This document shows, in pieces, positions 54,302-63,591 of a DNA stretch of 64,000 nt. Location: NCBI RefSeq assembly GCF_001592825.1, contig NZ_LTZG01000001.1, positions 806,001 to 870,000 of the forward strand, in the 5' to 3' direction. How positions within the stretch are numbered: the first letter of the stretch is position 1; every line of letters starts with the position of its first letter. This stretch comes from Planococcus maritimus (GTDB lineage Bacteria > Bacillota > Bacilli > Bacillales_A > Planococcaceae). The notes under the pieces are model-generated. The model was not told where the DNA came from, did not search any database, and worked only from the letters and a program-made list of their open reading frames with translations. The position numbers were made by a program, and so were the translations under genes.

Positions 54302-55012
54302 TTAGTCGATCTGACTTAGGAACAATTCGAGTGTTTTGGTATGCAAATCCGCTTGTTCGGCATGAACCAGATGAGACGCGAACGGAATGACCGAGGCGTG
54401 CACATGCTCATGCTTTCCTGAGTAATACAGGACGCTTTTCGTTTCGTTCGGGTTTCCTTCACCTGCCATGCATAGAACCGGTGCGTCAATATCCGACAGG
54501 TCTTGCGTTTCTTCAAAGGGATACCAGTCCTCGGACTGCCCCATTTCGATGAACTTGCGCCAATCGGCTTTGTGCATTTGATTATAGTAAGTGACGGCTT
54601 CTGCGTAATGCAAAATTTGTCGCCATTTGTGAGTCTCCTGCTTGTGCAATTCCGGCCAATTGTCTGGTTTCTCGGCAATCACGCCGGAGATTACCAGGCT
54701 TTTCACTTTCGCAGGGTACCGTTTCGCGAAAAATATGCCGACCAAAGCCCCGAGCGACGCACCGATAATATGAGCAGATTCGATGCCTAGATGGTCGAAG
54801 GTTTCTGCCAAATCGGCCGCATTGTCTTCAAAAAATCGGTCCAGTTTGTCGCTGACCGATTCTCCATGCCCCCGCAGATCAGGCAAAACAACATGGTAGC
54901 GATCTTTAAGATGATCTCGCTGAAACTCAAAATCAGTAAGCCCTGTTAATAAGCCATTATGTAAAAACACCAGTGGCTCGCCAGTTCCAAAGCTTTCGGT
55001 ATGCAAGATCAT
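54302..55012 (-). CDS. Alpha/beta hydrolase
   Basis: 236 residues with the HG-type oxyanion segment LVFLHNGLLTG, the nucleophile elbow IIGASLGALVG, PVLCMAGEGN before the acid, and the late histidine in ASHLVHAEQ. A cytosolic esterase-like enzyme; substrate unknown. Confidence 0.9.
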   Translation of the reverse strand: MILHTESFGTGEPLVFLHNGLLTGLTDFEFQRDHLKDRYHVVLPDLRGHGESVSDKLDRFFEDNAADLAETFDHLGIESAHIIGASLGALVGIFFAKRYPAKVKSLVISGVIAEKPDNWPELHKQETHKWRQILHYAEAVTYYNQMHKADWRKFIEMGQSEDWYPFEETQDLSDIDAPVLCMAGEGNPNETKSVLYYSGKHEHVHASVIPFASHLVHAEQADLHTKTLELFLSQID

Positions 55013-55271
55013 TTTATCGCCCCTTTTCGTTGAATGAAATAGATGCGTAAATCATTATTAAGATTAGATATTATTGAAAATATGGGTAATTCTAGTATAA
55101 CTTACTTTAACAGATAATTCAGTAATAAGCCTTATATTTTTATCCGATCGAGTGGTCTAATAGCATCAACAGGAAGAATGCTACCTGTGTCAAACTATAG
55201 ATGAGGCAGATGCAATTCGGTTCACCTGTCCACCCCCTGCATCCGTTACAATAAGGACAGGGGGAATCCGC

Positions 55272-55805
55272 ATGTACAGAGCTTTTTTATACATACTCGT
55301 TTTATCTATTTTGGCATTTGTGATATGGGGCAGCTTTTTTGAGATCCAGTTGAAAATCACCCTAAGTTTAATCGTGTTGACATCTTTGCCGTTCATTCGC
55401 AAAAAGCTCTATAAGGACGAGGCGCTCTTTCGAAAAGGCAAGGCCGCCCTCTACGCTTCCGTTTTTTTGACGGCTTGCGGTTTACTTATGATTATGGGTT
55501 CAATGCTGCTAGATAAAGGGATGGATTTCGCAGCGTTTGGGTTTATTTTTTTCTTGTTTGTCATTTTCTTATTTGGAAGCGTCGTTTACGGGATTCCGGT
55601 TTCGTCGTTTTCTGATTTAGTAACTGCCCAGACAACACGCTACCGGCTTCCGCTCGCTTTTCTTATTCATTTGGGGTTTGGCCTCTTGTCTTACCTGTTT
55701 CTCGGACCGCTTATGTACTTCGCGGTAATTGTGGCAGTGGTCTTTTTCGTGTTTGATGAGGTTTTGCGAAAAAAGACATTTCCCCAAATTAAAATGGGGG
55801 TTTAG
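55272..55805 (+). CDS. Integral membrane protein, unknown function
   Basis: 177 residues with five or six hydrophobic segments in pairs (FLYILVLSILAFVIWG; LKITLSLIVLTSLPF; and later pairs). GGGGG lies seven bases before the ATG. No family recognised. Confidence 0.65.
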   Translation: MYRAFLYILVLSILAFVIWGSFFEIQLKITLSLIVLTSLPFIRKKLYKDEALFRKGKAALYASVFLTACGLLMIMGSMLLDKGMDFAAFGFIFFLFVIFLFGSVVYGIPVSSFSDLVTAQTTRYRLPLAFLIHLGFGLLSYLFLGPLMYFAVIVAVVFFVFDEVLRKKTFPQIKMGV

Positions 55806-55879
55806 CTTTGACTATGCTTCGTTCATTTGCTATTAAGTCGCCTAAAACGTTCTTCTTTTCATTTTTATCTAACTACTTT

Positions 55880-55918
55880 AAAAGAGCCTATACTCTGTCA
55901 AGAGTATAGGCTCTTTTG
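55880..55918. terminator. Bidirectional terminator between convergent genes
   Basis: AAAAGAGCCTATACTCT-GTC-AGAGTATAGGCTCTTTT, a near-perfect 17-bp stem shared by the membrane protein gene and copB. Confidence 0.9.
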
Positions 55919-55926
55919 CATATTCT

Positions 55927-58038
55927 TTACGCTTTTAACAGTTTCGCATTGATTGCGACGATAACCGTGCTCAAACTCATGAAAACGGCACCGACAGCTG
56001 GACTGACGATGATTCCCCACGGTGCCAGGACACCGGCCGCGAGCGGAATGGCGAAAATATTGTAGCCTGTTGCCCACCAAAGGTTCTGAATCATTTTACG
56101 GTAGGTTTTTTTCGACAAATCAATGAGTGCGACGACATCGTTCGGATTGCTTTTGACGAGCACGACGTCTGCCGTTTCCATCGCAACGTCGGTTCCTGCG
56201 CCGATTGCGATGCCGAGGTCGGCCGTCGCAAGTGCTGGGGCGTCGTTCACGCCGTCTCCGGTCATGGCAACACGCCAGCCTTTGTCTTTGATTTTCTTGA
56301 TTTGGTTCGCTTTGTCGTCCGGCAGCACTTCGGCGTAAACTTCCTCGATGCCGAGCTGTGCGGCGACCCAGTTGGCGACTTTTTGATTGTCACCCGTCAG
56401 CATGATCGAATGGATGCCTTTTTCTTTCAAGGCCGCAACTGCTTGTTTTGCTGTATCACGTACCATATCGGCAAGAGCAATCATGCCAGCAAGCTTGTTA
56501 TCAGCCAAGACGAAGACAACTGTCTTGCCTTCTTCTGATAATGCGTTAAAGACGGATTCGTCATAAGGCAAGTTCTCCCCTTTAATATAGCCGGGGCTGA
56601 CGACGTTGATCTTTGTGCCCTCTAGTTGGCCTTGTATGCCTTTACCGGTGATCGATTCGAAATCGGTGACTTTGCCGATCGCCAAGTTGCGCTCTTTTGC
56701 CGATTGGACGATTCCCGTCGCAATCGGGTGTTCCGAGTTCTGCTCGATAGCTGCGGCGAGCTGCAATACTTGTTCTTTGCTGTATCCGTTACTTGCGATA
56801 ATGTCGGTGACCCCAAACTCACCCTTCGTCAGGGTTCCCGTTTTATCGAAGACAACGGCGTTCAAATTGCGTGCGCCCTCAAAATCGGCACGGTTGCGAA
56901 TTAATAAGCCTTGCTTCGCTGAAATCGATGTCGATACTGCGACGACGAGCGGCGCTGCGAGACCGAGTGCATGCGGACAAGTGATGACCATGACCGTCAC
57001 CATGCGTTCGATAGCAATATCAAAGGAATAGCCGAGTGCGAGCCAAGCGAACAGTGTGGCAAATCCGGCAGTGAGCGCCAAATAAAACAGCCATTTGGCG
57101 GCACGATTCGTTAAATCCTGCGTCCTCGACTTCGATTCCTGTGCTTCTTTGACCATCGTGATGACTTGGGACAAATACGAATCTTCTCCTGTCTTCTCGA
57201 CTTCCACGACGAGTGAGCCTTCTTTATTGACCGAGCCGCCGATGACCGTGTCACCATCCTCTTTTTCAACCGGGATCGATTCACCCGTTAGCATCGATTC
57301 ATCGATTGCGGAACGGCCTTCGACGATGACGCCGTCGACCGGGATTTTCTCACCCGGCTTGACCAGTACCCAATCCTTGTTGCGGATTTCGGACAAAGGC
57401 ACATCTTCAACTTGTTTGTCGTCATTCAAACGATGTGCTTCATTCGGCATCAATTTGACAAGCTGTTCGAGCGCATTCGACGCCCCCATAATGGAACGCA
57501 TTTCAATCCAATGCCCTAGCAACATGATGACGACGAGCGTCGCGAGCTCCCAGTACAGCTGATTGCCGTCCCACCCGAACACGACGAGCGTGCTATAGCT
57601 GTAGGCGATGGTGATCGCGAGCGCAATCAAGGTCATCATGCCTGGATTTTTATCTTTCAACTCTGCGATGCCGCCTGTGAGAAATGGCCAGCCGCCGTAG
57701 AAAAAGACGATGGTCGATAAGGCGAACAACACATACATGTCGTTATCGAAGCGCCAATCAACGCCGAGAAAATGCTGAATCATTGGCGAAATCGCAAGTA
57801 CGGGGAGAGTCAAAATCAGCGAAATGAAAAAGCGCTTCTTGAAATCCTCCACCATGTCCTCGTGTCCCCCGTGCCCATGATGGCCATGTCCGCTTCCGTG
57901 ACCTTCATGTTCTTTGTGCTTATGATCAGTGTGCACATGCTCTTTTTGGACGGCTGAATTGTCTTGATGCATGCCGTGATGATCTGTACCTGATGATTGA
58001 TCAGCTGTATGCGTTTTGGTTTCGTCATGTTTTGCCAT
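55927..58038 (-). CDS. copB: CopB-type copper-exporting P1B-ATPase
   Basis: 703 residues with a His-rich cytosolic N-terminus ([15 protein letters not shown]) in place of the CxxC domains. The rest shows GEKIPVDG, the membrane CPH motif ([13 protein letters not shown]) that defines CopB-type pumps, [10 protein letters not shown] for phosphorylation, TGDNQK and [10 protein letters not shown]. It exports copper (or silver) across the membrane using ATP. It is divergent from the Csp gene, and its promoter has TATAAT at 58087-58082 with two TCTCGA words 11 bases apart upstream. Confidence 0.93.
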   Translation of the reverse strand: MAKHDETKTHTADQSSGTDHHGMHQDNSAVQKEHVHTDHKHKEHEGHGSGHGHHGHGGHEDMVEDFKKRFFISLILTLPVLAISPMIQHFLGVDWRFDNDMYVLFALSTIVFFYGGWPFLTGGIAELKDKNPGMMTLIALAITIAYSYSTLVVFGWDGNQLYWELATLVVIMLLGHWIEMRSIMGASNALEQLVKLMPNEAHRLNDDKQVEDVPLSEIRNKDWVLVKPGEKIPVDGVIVEGRSAIDESMLTGESIPVEKEDGDTVIGGSVNKEGSLVVEVEKTGEDSYLSQVITMVKEAQESKSRTQDLTNRAAKWLFYLALTAGFATLFAWLALGYSFDIAIERMVTVMVITCPHALGLAAPLVVAVSTSISAKQGLLIRNRADFEGARNLNAVVFDKTGTLTKGEFGVTDIIASNGYSKEQVLQLAAAIEQNSEHPIATGIVQSAKERNLAIGKVTDFESITGKGIQGQLEGTKINVVSPGYIKGENLPYDESVFNALSEEGKTVVFVLADNKLAGMIALADMVRDTAKQAVAALKEKGIHSIMLTGDNQKVANWVAAQLGIEEVYAEVLPDDKANQIKKIKDKGWRVAMTGDGVNDAPALATADLGIAIGAGTDVAMETADVVLVKSNPNDVVALIDLSKKTYRKMIQNLWWATGYNIFAIPLAAGVLAPWGIIVSPAVGAVFMSLSTVIVAINAKLLKA

Positions 58039-58081
58039 TAGCCTTCACCTCTTGAATCATTTTTCGGTTCTCTTGCTGTTC

Positions 58082-58168
58082 ATTATAAGCGTTAACTATC
58101 GAGAAATTGTCGAGAATAGCCAAATATGCCTTATTCGGGGGTTTGTGCAGTTTCTATGGAATTTCCAT
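58082..58168. promoter_or_regulatory. Divergent copB/csp control region
   Basis: Leftward, TATAAT (58087-58082) follows TCTCGA-N5-TCTCGA, a direct repeat with 11-base period typical of OmpR-family response-regulator sites. Rightward there is TTTGTGCA (58142-58149), a word also found at 60778-60785 and 60844-60851 in the other copper promoters, and a perfect palindrome ATGGAA-T-TTCCAT (58156-58168). The nearby two-component system is the obvious candidate regulator. Assignments are inference. Confidence 0.45.
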
Positions 58169-58252
58169 GGAGTTTGACACATTCCGTTTACTTTCAGGTC
58201 GAGCGGGAAATCTCCTTACTGACAAGTTAAATCTACTAAGGAGGTTTTTGAA

Positions 58253-58585
58253 ATGGCTCACGAACAACCCCAACAATTGCTCGAAACGCTGCACGAGTGT
58301 ATGGCAGCGTGCAACCATTGCTTCGACGCTTGCCTAAAGGAAGACGAGGTTAAGATGATGGCGGAATGCATCCGGCTTGACCGGGAATGTGCAGATATGT
58401 GCGCTTATCTCGAACAAGCAATTACCCGCAATTCACCTTTCGTCTCACAACTGGCCAAAGTGTGTGCAGAGATCTGCCAGACATGTGGAGACGAGTGCCA
58501 GAAACACGCCGATATGCACGATCATTGCAACCACTGTGCGGAAGCGTGCCACAGATGCGCAGAAGCATGCCGTTCAATCGCATAA
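58253..58585 (+). CDS. csp: Four-helix-bundle copper-binding protein (Csp, DUF326)
   Basis: 110 residues with some 16 cysteines in C-x2-C and C-x3-C steps along four helices (CMAACNHCFDAC; CAEICQTCGDEC; CNHCAEACHRCAEAC). This is the pattern of copper storage proteins that line a helical bundle with thiolates and hold many Cu(I) ions. No signal or twin-arginine sequence, so this is a cytosolic Csp3-like protein. AAGGAGG precedes the start. Confidence 0.92.
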   Translation: MAHEQPQQLLETLHECMAACNHCFDACLKEDEVKMMAECIRLDRECADMCAYLEQAITRNSPFVSQLAKVCAEICQTCGDECQKHADMHDHCNHCAEACHRCAEACRSIA

Positions 58586-58586
58586 G

Positions 58587-58630
58587 ACAAAGAAATCCAT
58601 CCGGAAATATTCCGGATGGATTTCTTTGTG
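58587..58630. terminator. Bidirectional terminator between csp and the response regulator gene
   Basis: ACAAAGAAATCCATCCGGAA with the complementary TTCCGGATGGATTTCTTTGT, a 20-bp stem at convergent gene ends. Confidence 0.9.
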
Positions 58631-58633
58631 TAG

Positions 58634-59311
58634 TTATTCTGTTTCGTTCAACCATTTATAGCCGACGCCCCATACGGTGAGGAAATGCTTGTCGACCGGA
58701 AAGCCAGATTGACGGATTTTCTCCCGGACGTTGCGGACGTGGGAGTCGATCGTGCGCCCTTCTGTTTCCGAGTCATAACCCCAGATGAGCAAAATCAATT
58801 GGTCGCGTGAAAATACTTTGCCGGGGTTCTTCACTAACTGCCCGACCATGAAAAATTCTTTCGGCGTCAGTTTGATGGGCGCGCCCAAATAGCTCAGCTC
58901 AAATCGTTCTTCATTCCATTTCAAGCCGCCCACTTCAATAATATTTTTCGGCGCCTGCCGCCTGAGCAGCGCTTCGATGCGGGCGAGCAATTCTTCTTCA
59001 TTGAACGGCTTGGTGATGTAATCATCCGCCCCAAGCTTGAGGCCTTTGACGATGTCTTCCTGCTGTTCGCGCGCTGTCAGCATAATAATCGGCACATCGG
59101 AAAAGTCCCGGATTTTCGCACATAGCTCAAAGCCGCTCATGTCCGGCATCATGATATCGAGCAGCACCAAGTCAAACGCCTGTGAGTCCAAATAGCGTAG
59201 CGCTTCCTGCGCCCCTTGAGCTTTGGTGCAAGAATATTGATGAGGCGTTAAATACAGCGACAATAAATCGAGCATGCGCCGTTCATCATCAACCAATAGG
59301 ATTTTCTGCAT
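58634..59311 (-). CDS. OmpR-family response regulator (copper-linked)
   Basis: Receiver domain (about 1-115) with the phospho-accepting aspartate in LVLLDIMMPDMSGFEL and the KPF lysine. Winged-helix domain (about 130-225) with FSRDQLILLIWGYDSETEGR and TIDSHVRNVREKI. It is encoded downstream of its kinase with 23 bases of overlap, the reverse of the more common order. Location within the copper gene set suggests a copper-stress response. Confidence 0.93.
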   Translation of the reverse strand: MQKILLVDDERRMLDLLSLYLTPHQYSCTKAQGAQEALRYLDSQAFDLVLLDIMMPDMSGFELCAKIRDFSDVPIIMLTAREQQEDIVKGLKLGADDYITKPFNEEELLARIEALLRRQAPKNIIEVGGLKWNEERFELSYLGAPIKLTPKEFFMVGQLVKNPGKVFSRDQLILLIWGYDSETEGRTIDSHVRNVREKIRQSGFPVDKHFLTVWGVGYKWLNETE

Positions 59312-60692
59312 CGTTCTCCCCTCTTTCCAATTGAATCGTCACCGTTGTTCCAGCATCCGGCTCGGAATCGATGCTGATGCGCCCGCCGTGGGATTCGACC
59401 AGTTCCTTGGCGATGGCGAGGCCAAGCCCACTGCCGCCGGACTGCCGGGATCTGGATTTGTCGACGCGGTACAAGCGGTCGAAGACAAACGGCACGTCTT
59501 GTTGCGGAATGCCTTCGCCCTCGTCTATTACGCTGATGAGAATAGAAGTTTCGTCTTGTCTCGCTTCTAACGTCACTGTCGTGTTCGGCTCCGAGTGCTT
59601 GCGCGCATTGTCGAGAATATTGAGCAGCACTTGCTGGAAACGTGCCGGGTCGATCCAAGCGGTAAGGTCTGGTTCGCATTCGACCGTGAATGAAATGTTT
59701 TTTTCATCAAATGCCGGCCGCACAAGCGATGCCACGGTATGGCACAGGGCATCAATTGGCACAAGCTCTCGTTGGATGGAAAATTGGTTATGGTCCAGCT
59801 GAGCGAGTTCGAACAATTGCTTGATGAGCACCGTTAAATGGCCGGTTTCTTCTCGGATGATGGCAAGGTATTCCTGGCGTTCTTGTTCTGATAGCCCCGG
59901 CCGGCTTGCGATATCGGCATAGCCTTTCATATAGGTGAGCGGCGTACGAAGTTCATGCGAGATGCTTGCCAGAAAATCGTTGCGTTCTTGCTTTAAGCGG
60001 TCCAGGTCAGTCGACAGCCGGGTGATGGCGTTCGCGAGTTCTCCCAGTTCGTCGTTGCGTTCGATATCGAGCGCCACTCCGCCTTGCCCTTTGCCGAGTT
60101 GTTCGGTCGCTTTTTTGATGCGAATAAGCGGCAAAGTGATCAAACGCGACAAGAGGAAAATGGTGATGACCGTCAGAACGATCGAAATAAGGCCGCCGAG
60201 AATGAATTGGTTTCTCATACGCTCGACCATTTCCTTGATTTGACTCGTTTCCGCGAACATCAGCACATGCCCCTGGTGCTCACCCCCGATGGTGATGGGA
60301 CTGTCGGTAGCGATAAAGCGTTCGTCCTGCCAATTGTCTTCGAGGATTTCTCCTTGTTCCGGAACTTCTTCGATATCGGTATGGCCGAGCACTTCACGCA
60401 TCTCCGGTTCGATCTGATCGGAATGGGTCAGTTCCTCGCCCGCTTCGTCCGTGATGATGACGATAAAATCCGATGACGATTCCATCATTGCCACGTGCGA
60501 CAACGTGGTGTCATTGAAACTGTCCTCGAGCACCTCACTATGCGTATTGCCCCGCGCCAATAAATTCGACATCACTTCATCAACGCGTTCATTGACGAAG
60601 GTGAAGTACAGTGTTGAGAACAAGAATAATTCAATACTGACGATGAACACGAAAAACAATAAGCCGATTTTTAATGCCAGTTTATTTAACAT
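59289..60692 (-). CDS. Sensor histidine kinase (copper-linked)
   Basis: 467 residues: membrane helix (about 8-30), extracellular sensor (about 31-165), second helix (about 166-188), HAMP, HisKA with SHELRTPLTYMKGYADIA (phospho-histidine) and HATPase_c (NILDNARKHSEPN; DEGEGIP; SGLGLAIAKELV). No clear copper ligands are visible in the sensor domain, so the signal is inferred from neighbours only. Confidence 0.93.
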   Translation of the reverse strand: MLNKLALKIGLLFFVFIVSIELFLFSTLYFTFVNERVDEVMSNLLARGNTHSEVLEDSFNDTTLSHVAMMESSSDFIVIITDEAGEELTHSDQIEPEMREVLGHTDIEEVPEQGEILEDNWQDERFIATDSPITIGGEHQGHVLMFAETSQIKEMVERMRNQFILGGLISIVLTVITIFLLSRLITLPLIRIKKATEQLGKGQGGVALDIERNDELGELANAITRLSTDLDRLKQERNDFLASISHELRTPLTYMKGYADIASRPGLSEQERQEYLAIIREETGHLTVLIKQLFELAQLDHNQFSIQRELVPIDALCHTVASLVRPAFDEKNISFTVECEPDLTAWIDPARFQQVLLNILDNARKHSEPNTTVTLEARQDETSILISVIDEGEGIPQQDVPFVFDRLYRVDKSRSRQSGGSGLGLAIAKELVESHGGRISIDSEPDAGTTVTIQLERGENDAENPIG

Positions 60693-60777
60693 AGACTCCC
60701 TCTTTCAATTATAGCGGTAGACGTGCGCATTCTTTGGTGTGCCTATTATCTTTACTATACGGGAAAGTTCTCGATTT

Positions 60778-60851
60778 TTTGTGCAGGAAACAAAGAAAGA
60801 AAAGAATTTCCCCACTGTCGGCAACTGAATCAAATTGTCACGGTTTGTGCA
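60778..60851. promoter_or_regulatory. Two copies of the copper-locus word TTTGTGCA
   Basis: TTTGTGCA occurs at 60778-60785 and 60844-60851 in the space between the divergent kinase and ydhK genes, and at 58142-58149 before csp. In two of the three, GTTT follows within three bases. On the minus strand TATAGT (60759-60754 region) is a possible -10 for the kinase gene. Possible operator of the local response regulator. Confidence 0.4.
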
Positions 60852-60914
60852 CAGTTTATGCAAACATTCGGGGTAGCTTACTTAAGAAGAGATAAAAGAA
60901 ATGAGGAATTTACA

Positions 60915-61535
60915 ATGGCAAAGAACAAAATGACAATGGCTGCAGCTTCTGTTTTTGCTGCCCTGGCACTAAGCGCATGCCAAGCTGATCCTACTCCAAT
61001 GGATATGGATGAGCAAATGGATGAAAACATGGAAGAGAACCACGAGAATATGGAAGAACAGATGGACGAGCAGATGGGGGATGAAGACGGCCATATGATG
61101 GACCACTCCAGCTCCGGTGAAGTCCCGGATGGTTTACAGGAAGCCCAAGATCCAACATACCCCACCGGATCTCAGGCCATTATCACGACCGATCACATGA
61201 GCGGCATGAAAGATGCCGAAGCAACGATTGCTGGCGCTTATGATACCACCGTTTATGCGGTCAGCTATACACCAGAGGGCGGTGGAGAGCCGGTCGAGGA
61301 CCATAAATGGGTCATCCATGAAGAGTTAGAGAATGCCGGCGGTGAGCCATTCCAAGAAGGCGATGAAGCCGTACTCGATGCGGAGCATATGCAAGGCATG
61401 GACGGCGTAACGGCGACGATCGATTCTGCACAACAAACAACAGTTTATATGGTTGACTTCACGGCCACCGATAGCGGCGAACAAGTGACGAACCATAAAT
61501 GGGTGACAGAAGATGAGTTGGCGCCTGTCGAATAA
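60915..61535 (+). CDS. YdhK-family lipoprotein with two DUF1541 repeats
   Basis: ATG 60915 is preceded by GAGGAA and starts a lipoprotein signal ending LSAC. A Met/Glu/His-rich linker (MDMDEQMDENMEENHENMEE; EDGHMMDHSS) could bind copper. Two DUF1541 repeats follow (GSQAIITTDHMSGMKDAEAT and GDEAVLDAEHMQGMDGVTAT, each ending HKWV). Family members are common beside copper genes in Bacillales; function is not established. It is followed by the DUF305 gene. Confidence 0.88.
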   Translation: MAKNKMTMAAASVFAALALSACQADPTPMDMDEQMDENMEENHENMEEQMDEQMGDEDGHMMDHSSSGEVPDGLQEAQDPTYPTGSQAIITTDHMSGMKDAEATIAGAYDTTVYAVSYTPEGGGEPVEDHKWVIHEELENAGGEPFQEGDEAVLDAEHMQGMDGVTATIDSAQQTTVYMVDFTATDSGEQVTNHKWVTEDELAPVE

Positions 61536-61568
61536 TTTCCAACAAACCATAAAAAAGGAGAGAGTGTG

Positions 61569-62021
61569 ATGAACAAGTACTTAAAATTTGGCATCATGAT
61601 CGGAACTTCTACCTTCATTATGTATTGGCTGATGTATTTGAATGTGTTCCAGCTGGACCATATTTTTTATAGTGAAACACGGCTTTATATGGCGCTGATC
61701 ATGGGCTCGGTGATGGCGATTGTCATGCTGTTGTTCATGTGGCCGATGTACAAGAACAAGAAAGCGAATGCCGGGATTCTTGCCGGCAGCGCCTTGGTTT
61801 TTGCCCTCTCGCTGTATCTCGTGCGCAGCCAAGTGCTTATTGAAGATACCGGCTGGATGAAAGCGATGATCCCCCACCACTCGATCGCGATCTTGACGAG
61901 CGAACGCGCGAACATTTCAGACCCTCGCGTGAGACAACTGGCGGATGAAATCATCGAAGCACAGCGCAAGGAAATCGATGAAATGAAGCAATTGATTGAA
62001 GACTTGGAAGAGGAAGAGTGA
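61569..62021 (+). CDS. DUF305 family membrane protein
   Basis: 150 residues with three membrane helices and a C-terminal outward or cytosolic part with the DUF305 signature WMKAMIPHHSIAILTSE followed by an acidic helix. The HH pair, methionines and context suggest copper handling. AAGGAGAGAG precedes the ATG. Confidence 0.85.
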   Translation: MNKYLKFGIMIGTSTFIMYWLMYLNVFQLDHIFYSETRLYMALIMGSVMAIVMLLFMWPMYKNKKANAGILAGSALVFALSLYLVRSQVLIEDTGWMKAMIPHHSIAILTSERANISDPRVRQLADEIIEAQRKEIDEMKQLIEDLEEEE

Positions 62022-62044
62022 GCAAGCAACATACAAAGAAAACC

Positions 62045-62195
62045 TCGGGTAATCGTATTTTCCGAAGCTTATCGCTCGCTTTCCGTGGGCTCGCGCCCAA
62101 GCCTCCTCAGCCGCTTCGCGTCTTGCGGGGTCTCGGTCGTCTCGCTGATCCACCGGAGTCGAGCGAACGCTTCTCCAAATACTTAGCGAGGTCAT
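62045..62195 (-). repeat. Structured repeat family, copy F
   Basis: On the minus strand the outer stem is CGCTCG (62165-62160) with CGAGCG (62078-62073), and the inner stem is CCG-g-TGG (62156-62150) with CCACGG (62088-62083). This is the same two-part stem and bulged G as copies A and E but with different paired bases. Inside are GAGACCCCGC, AGACGCGAAGCGG and GAGGAGGCT. The form is close to a GC-rich intergenic repeat I recall from many Bacillus genomes. Confidence 0.7.
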
Positions 62196-62268
62196 TGATT
62201 GTTTAGTATAAATATAGGAGACCTCTCTCGTATATTGATTGCAAACCATAAAATTTTTCAACACCCTG

Positions 62269-62308
62269 AGAAAGACATGCCGGGTTTCGGCATGTCTTTC
62301 TTTTTTAG
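62269..62308. terminator. Terminator of the MFS transporter gene (bidirectional)
   Basis: GAAAGACATGCCG-GGTTT-CGGCATGTCTTTC with T runs; it overlaps the 3' end of the MFS gene and also faces the DUF305 gene side. Confidence 0.85.
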
Positions 62309-63561
62309 GTAGATGGTTTTTCGCCTGTAAGTGTAAATTGGCTTGCGCCGGTTTCCTTGGATTGCTTAAAACTCATGGCCCATAGCACTAGCGAGATGCT
62401 GCACATGACGAGGACCGAGACAATTACCACCGGCTGAACGGTGACCAGTTCCGATGCCACCCCGATGATCGCCGTCGCCACAATCACAAGCACCGCTTCC
62501 ACCAGGCTGAAGGCACTGACGGTTCTCCCCATGATGTCGACTGGAATATGGTTTTGCGTGAAAGTATGGAAGCCCATATTGGCGAAAGCGAGCGAAAACG
62601 CCAAGATAAAAAATCCAGCCGCTGCCCCGGCGAATGAGTCCGATAATGCGTAGACAAGATAGCCAAGCGACATCATTACCGAACCGCCGCCGATCAATGC
62701 GACAAGCCTTAGTTTTTTTGTGAAGATCGTATTAACGATCGCGCCGAAAATGATGCCCGCTCCCGCAACACTGACAAGAAATCCATATTCCCCGTCTGAC
62801 AGGCCGAGCACGCGTTTCGAGAACGTCGCTTCCTGCGAATCGATGGCCGTCGCCATGACCATCATGCAGCTAAACAAAAAGAATACCGTCATAACGAGCC
62901 GAGCGCTTTTGCTGAAATTCAGGACGAGTCGCCAGTCAGTCCGAATTATTTCCCAGGACATACGATGAGCCGTTTCTATCGCGATTGCCGCTTCTTCGAG
63001 TTTTGGCATGGAACGAAGGATGAACGCGGAAAAAACTAGCGCGGCTGCGTTTAAATAAATCGCGGTTTCCGGTATCCCCATCATGAATAACACGCCAGCG
63101 ACAGCCGGCCCGATCAGAAACGCCCCAGAGTCGATGAGACTGCGAAGCGCATTGAAACGCTGGCGATTTTTCTCTGGAATCAATTTGGTGATATAGGTCA
63201 TGGATGCCGGCTCGAACATCGATCCCGCCATATTGATTAACAGCACAAATGCATAGATAAGCCATAACGACGCAGCGAATGGCAGGCAGGCGATGAGCAC
63301 AGCACGCAGGAGATCGAGTGTGATCATCAGGTTGCGCTGATTGACCCGGTCGATGACGCTGCCCGACCAGAAGTTCGTCAAGACCGTAGCAAGCGGTTTG
63401 ACGATATACAGTCCTGCGACCGCAAGCGCGGATCCGGTCATATCCAGTACGATTAAGTTCAAGGCGATCAAATACACCCACGCCCCGAAGTTTGCGATGC
63501 CGATGCCTGTGAGTAAAACTATCGGCTCCCGCCACTCTTTATCTTTCCACATCCCTTTCAT
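62305..63561 (-). CDS. MFS transporter
   Basis: About 418 residues with 12 hydrophobic segments. The N-terminal pattern (GIGIANFGAWVYLIALNLIV), the DRVNQRNLM loop after helix 2 and the paired halves place it in the drug-efflux-like (MFS_3/enterobactin exporter-like) group. The start may be ATG 63561 or ATG 63552 (GGAG nine bases upstream of the latter); the longer frame runs into the T-box terminator and is rejected. The T-box leader directly upstream means expression should rise when a tRNA is uncharged, so the substrate may be an amino acid or a compound that blocks an aminoacyl-tRNA synthetase. Confidence 0.85.
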   Translation of the reverse strand: MKGMWKDKEWREPIVLLTGIGIANFGAWVYLIALNLIVLDMTGSALAVAGLYIVKPLATVLTNFWSGSVIDRVNQRNLMITLDLLRAVLIACLPFAASLWLIYAFVLLINMAGSMFEPASMTYITKLIPEKNRQRFNALRSLIDSGAFLIGPAVAGVLFMMGIPETAIYLNAAALVFSAFILRSMPKLEEAAIAIETAHRMSWEIIRTDWRLVLNFSKSARLVMTVFFLFSCMMVMATAIDSQEATFSKRVLGLSDGEYGFLVSVAGAGIIFGAIVNTIFTKKLRLVALIGGGSVMMSLGYLVYALSDSFAGAAAGFFILAFSLAFANMGFHTFTQNHIPVDIMGRTVSAFSLVEAVLVIVATAIIGVASELVTVQPVVIVSVLVMCSISLVLWAMSFKQSKETGASQFTLTGEKPST

Positions 63562-63591
63562 CTCCGCCACCACTCTCTGTTTCTTCGAGGC

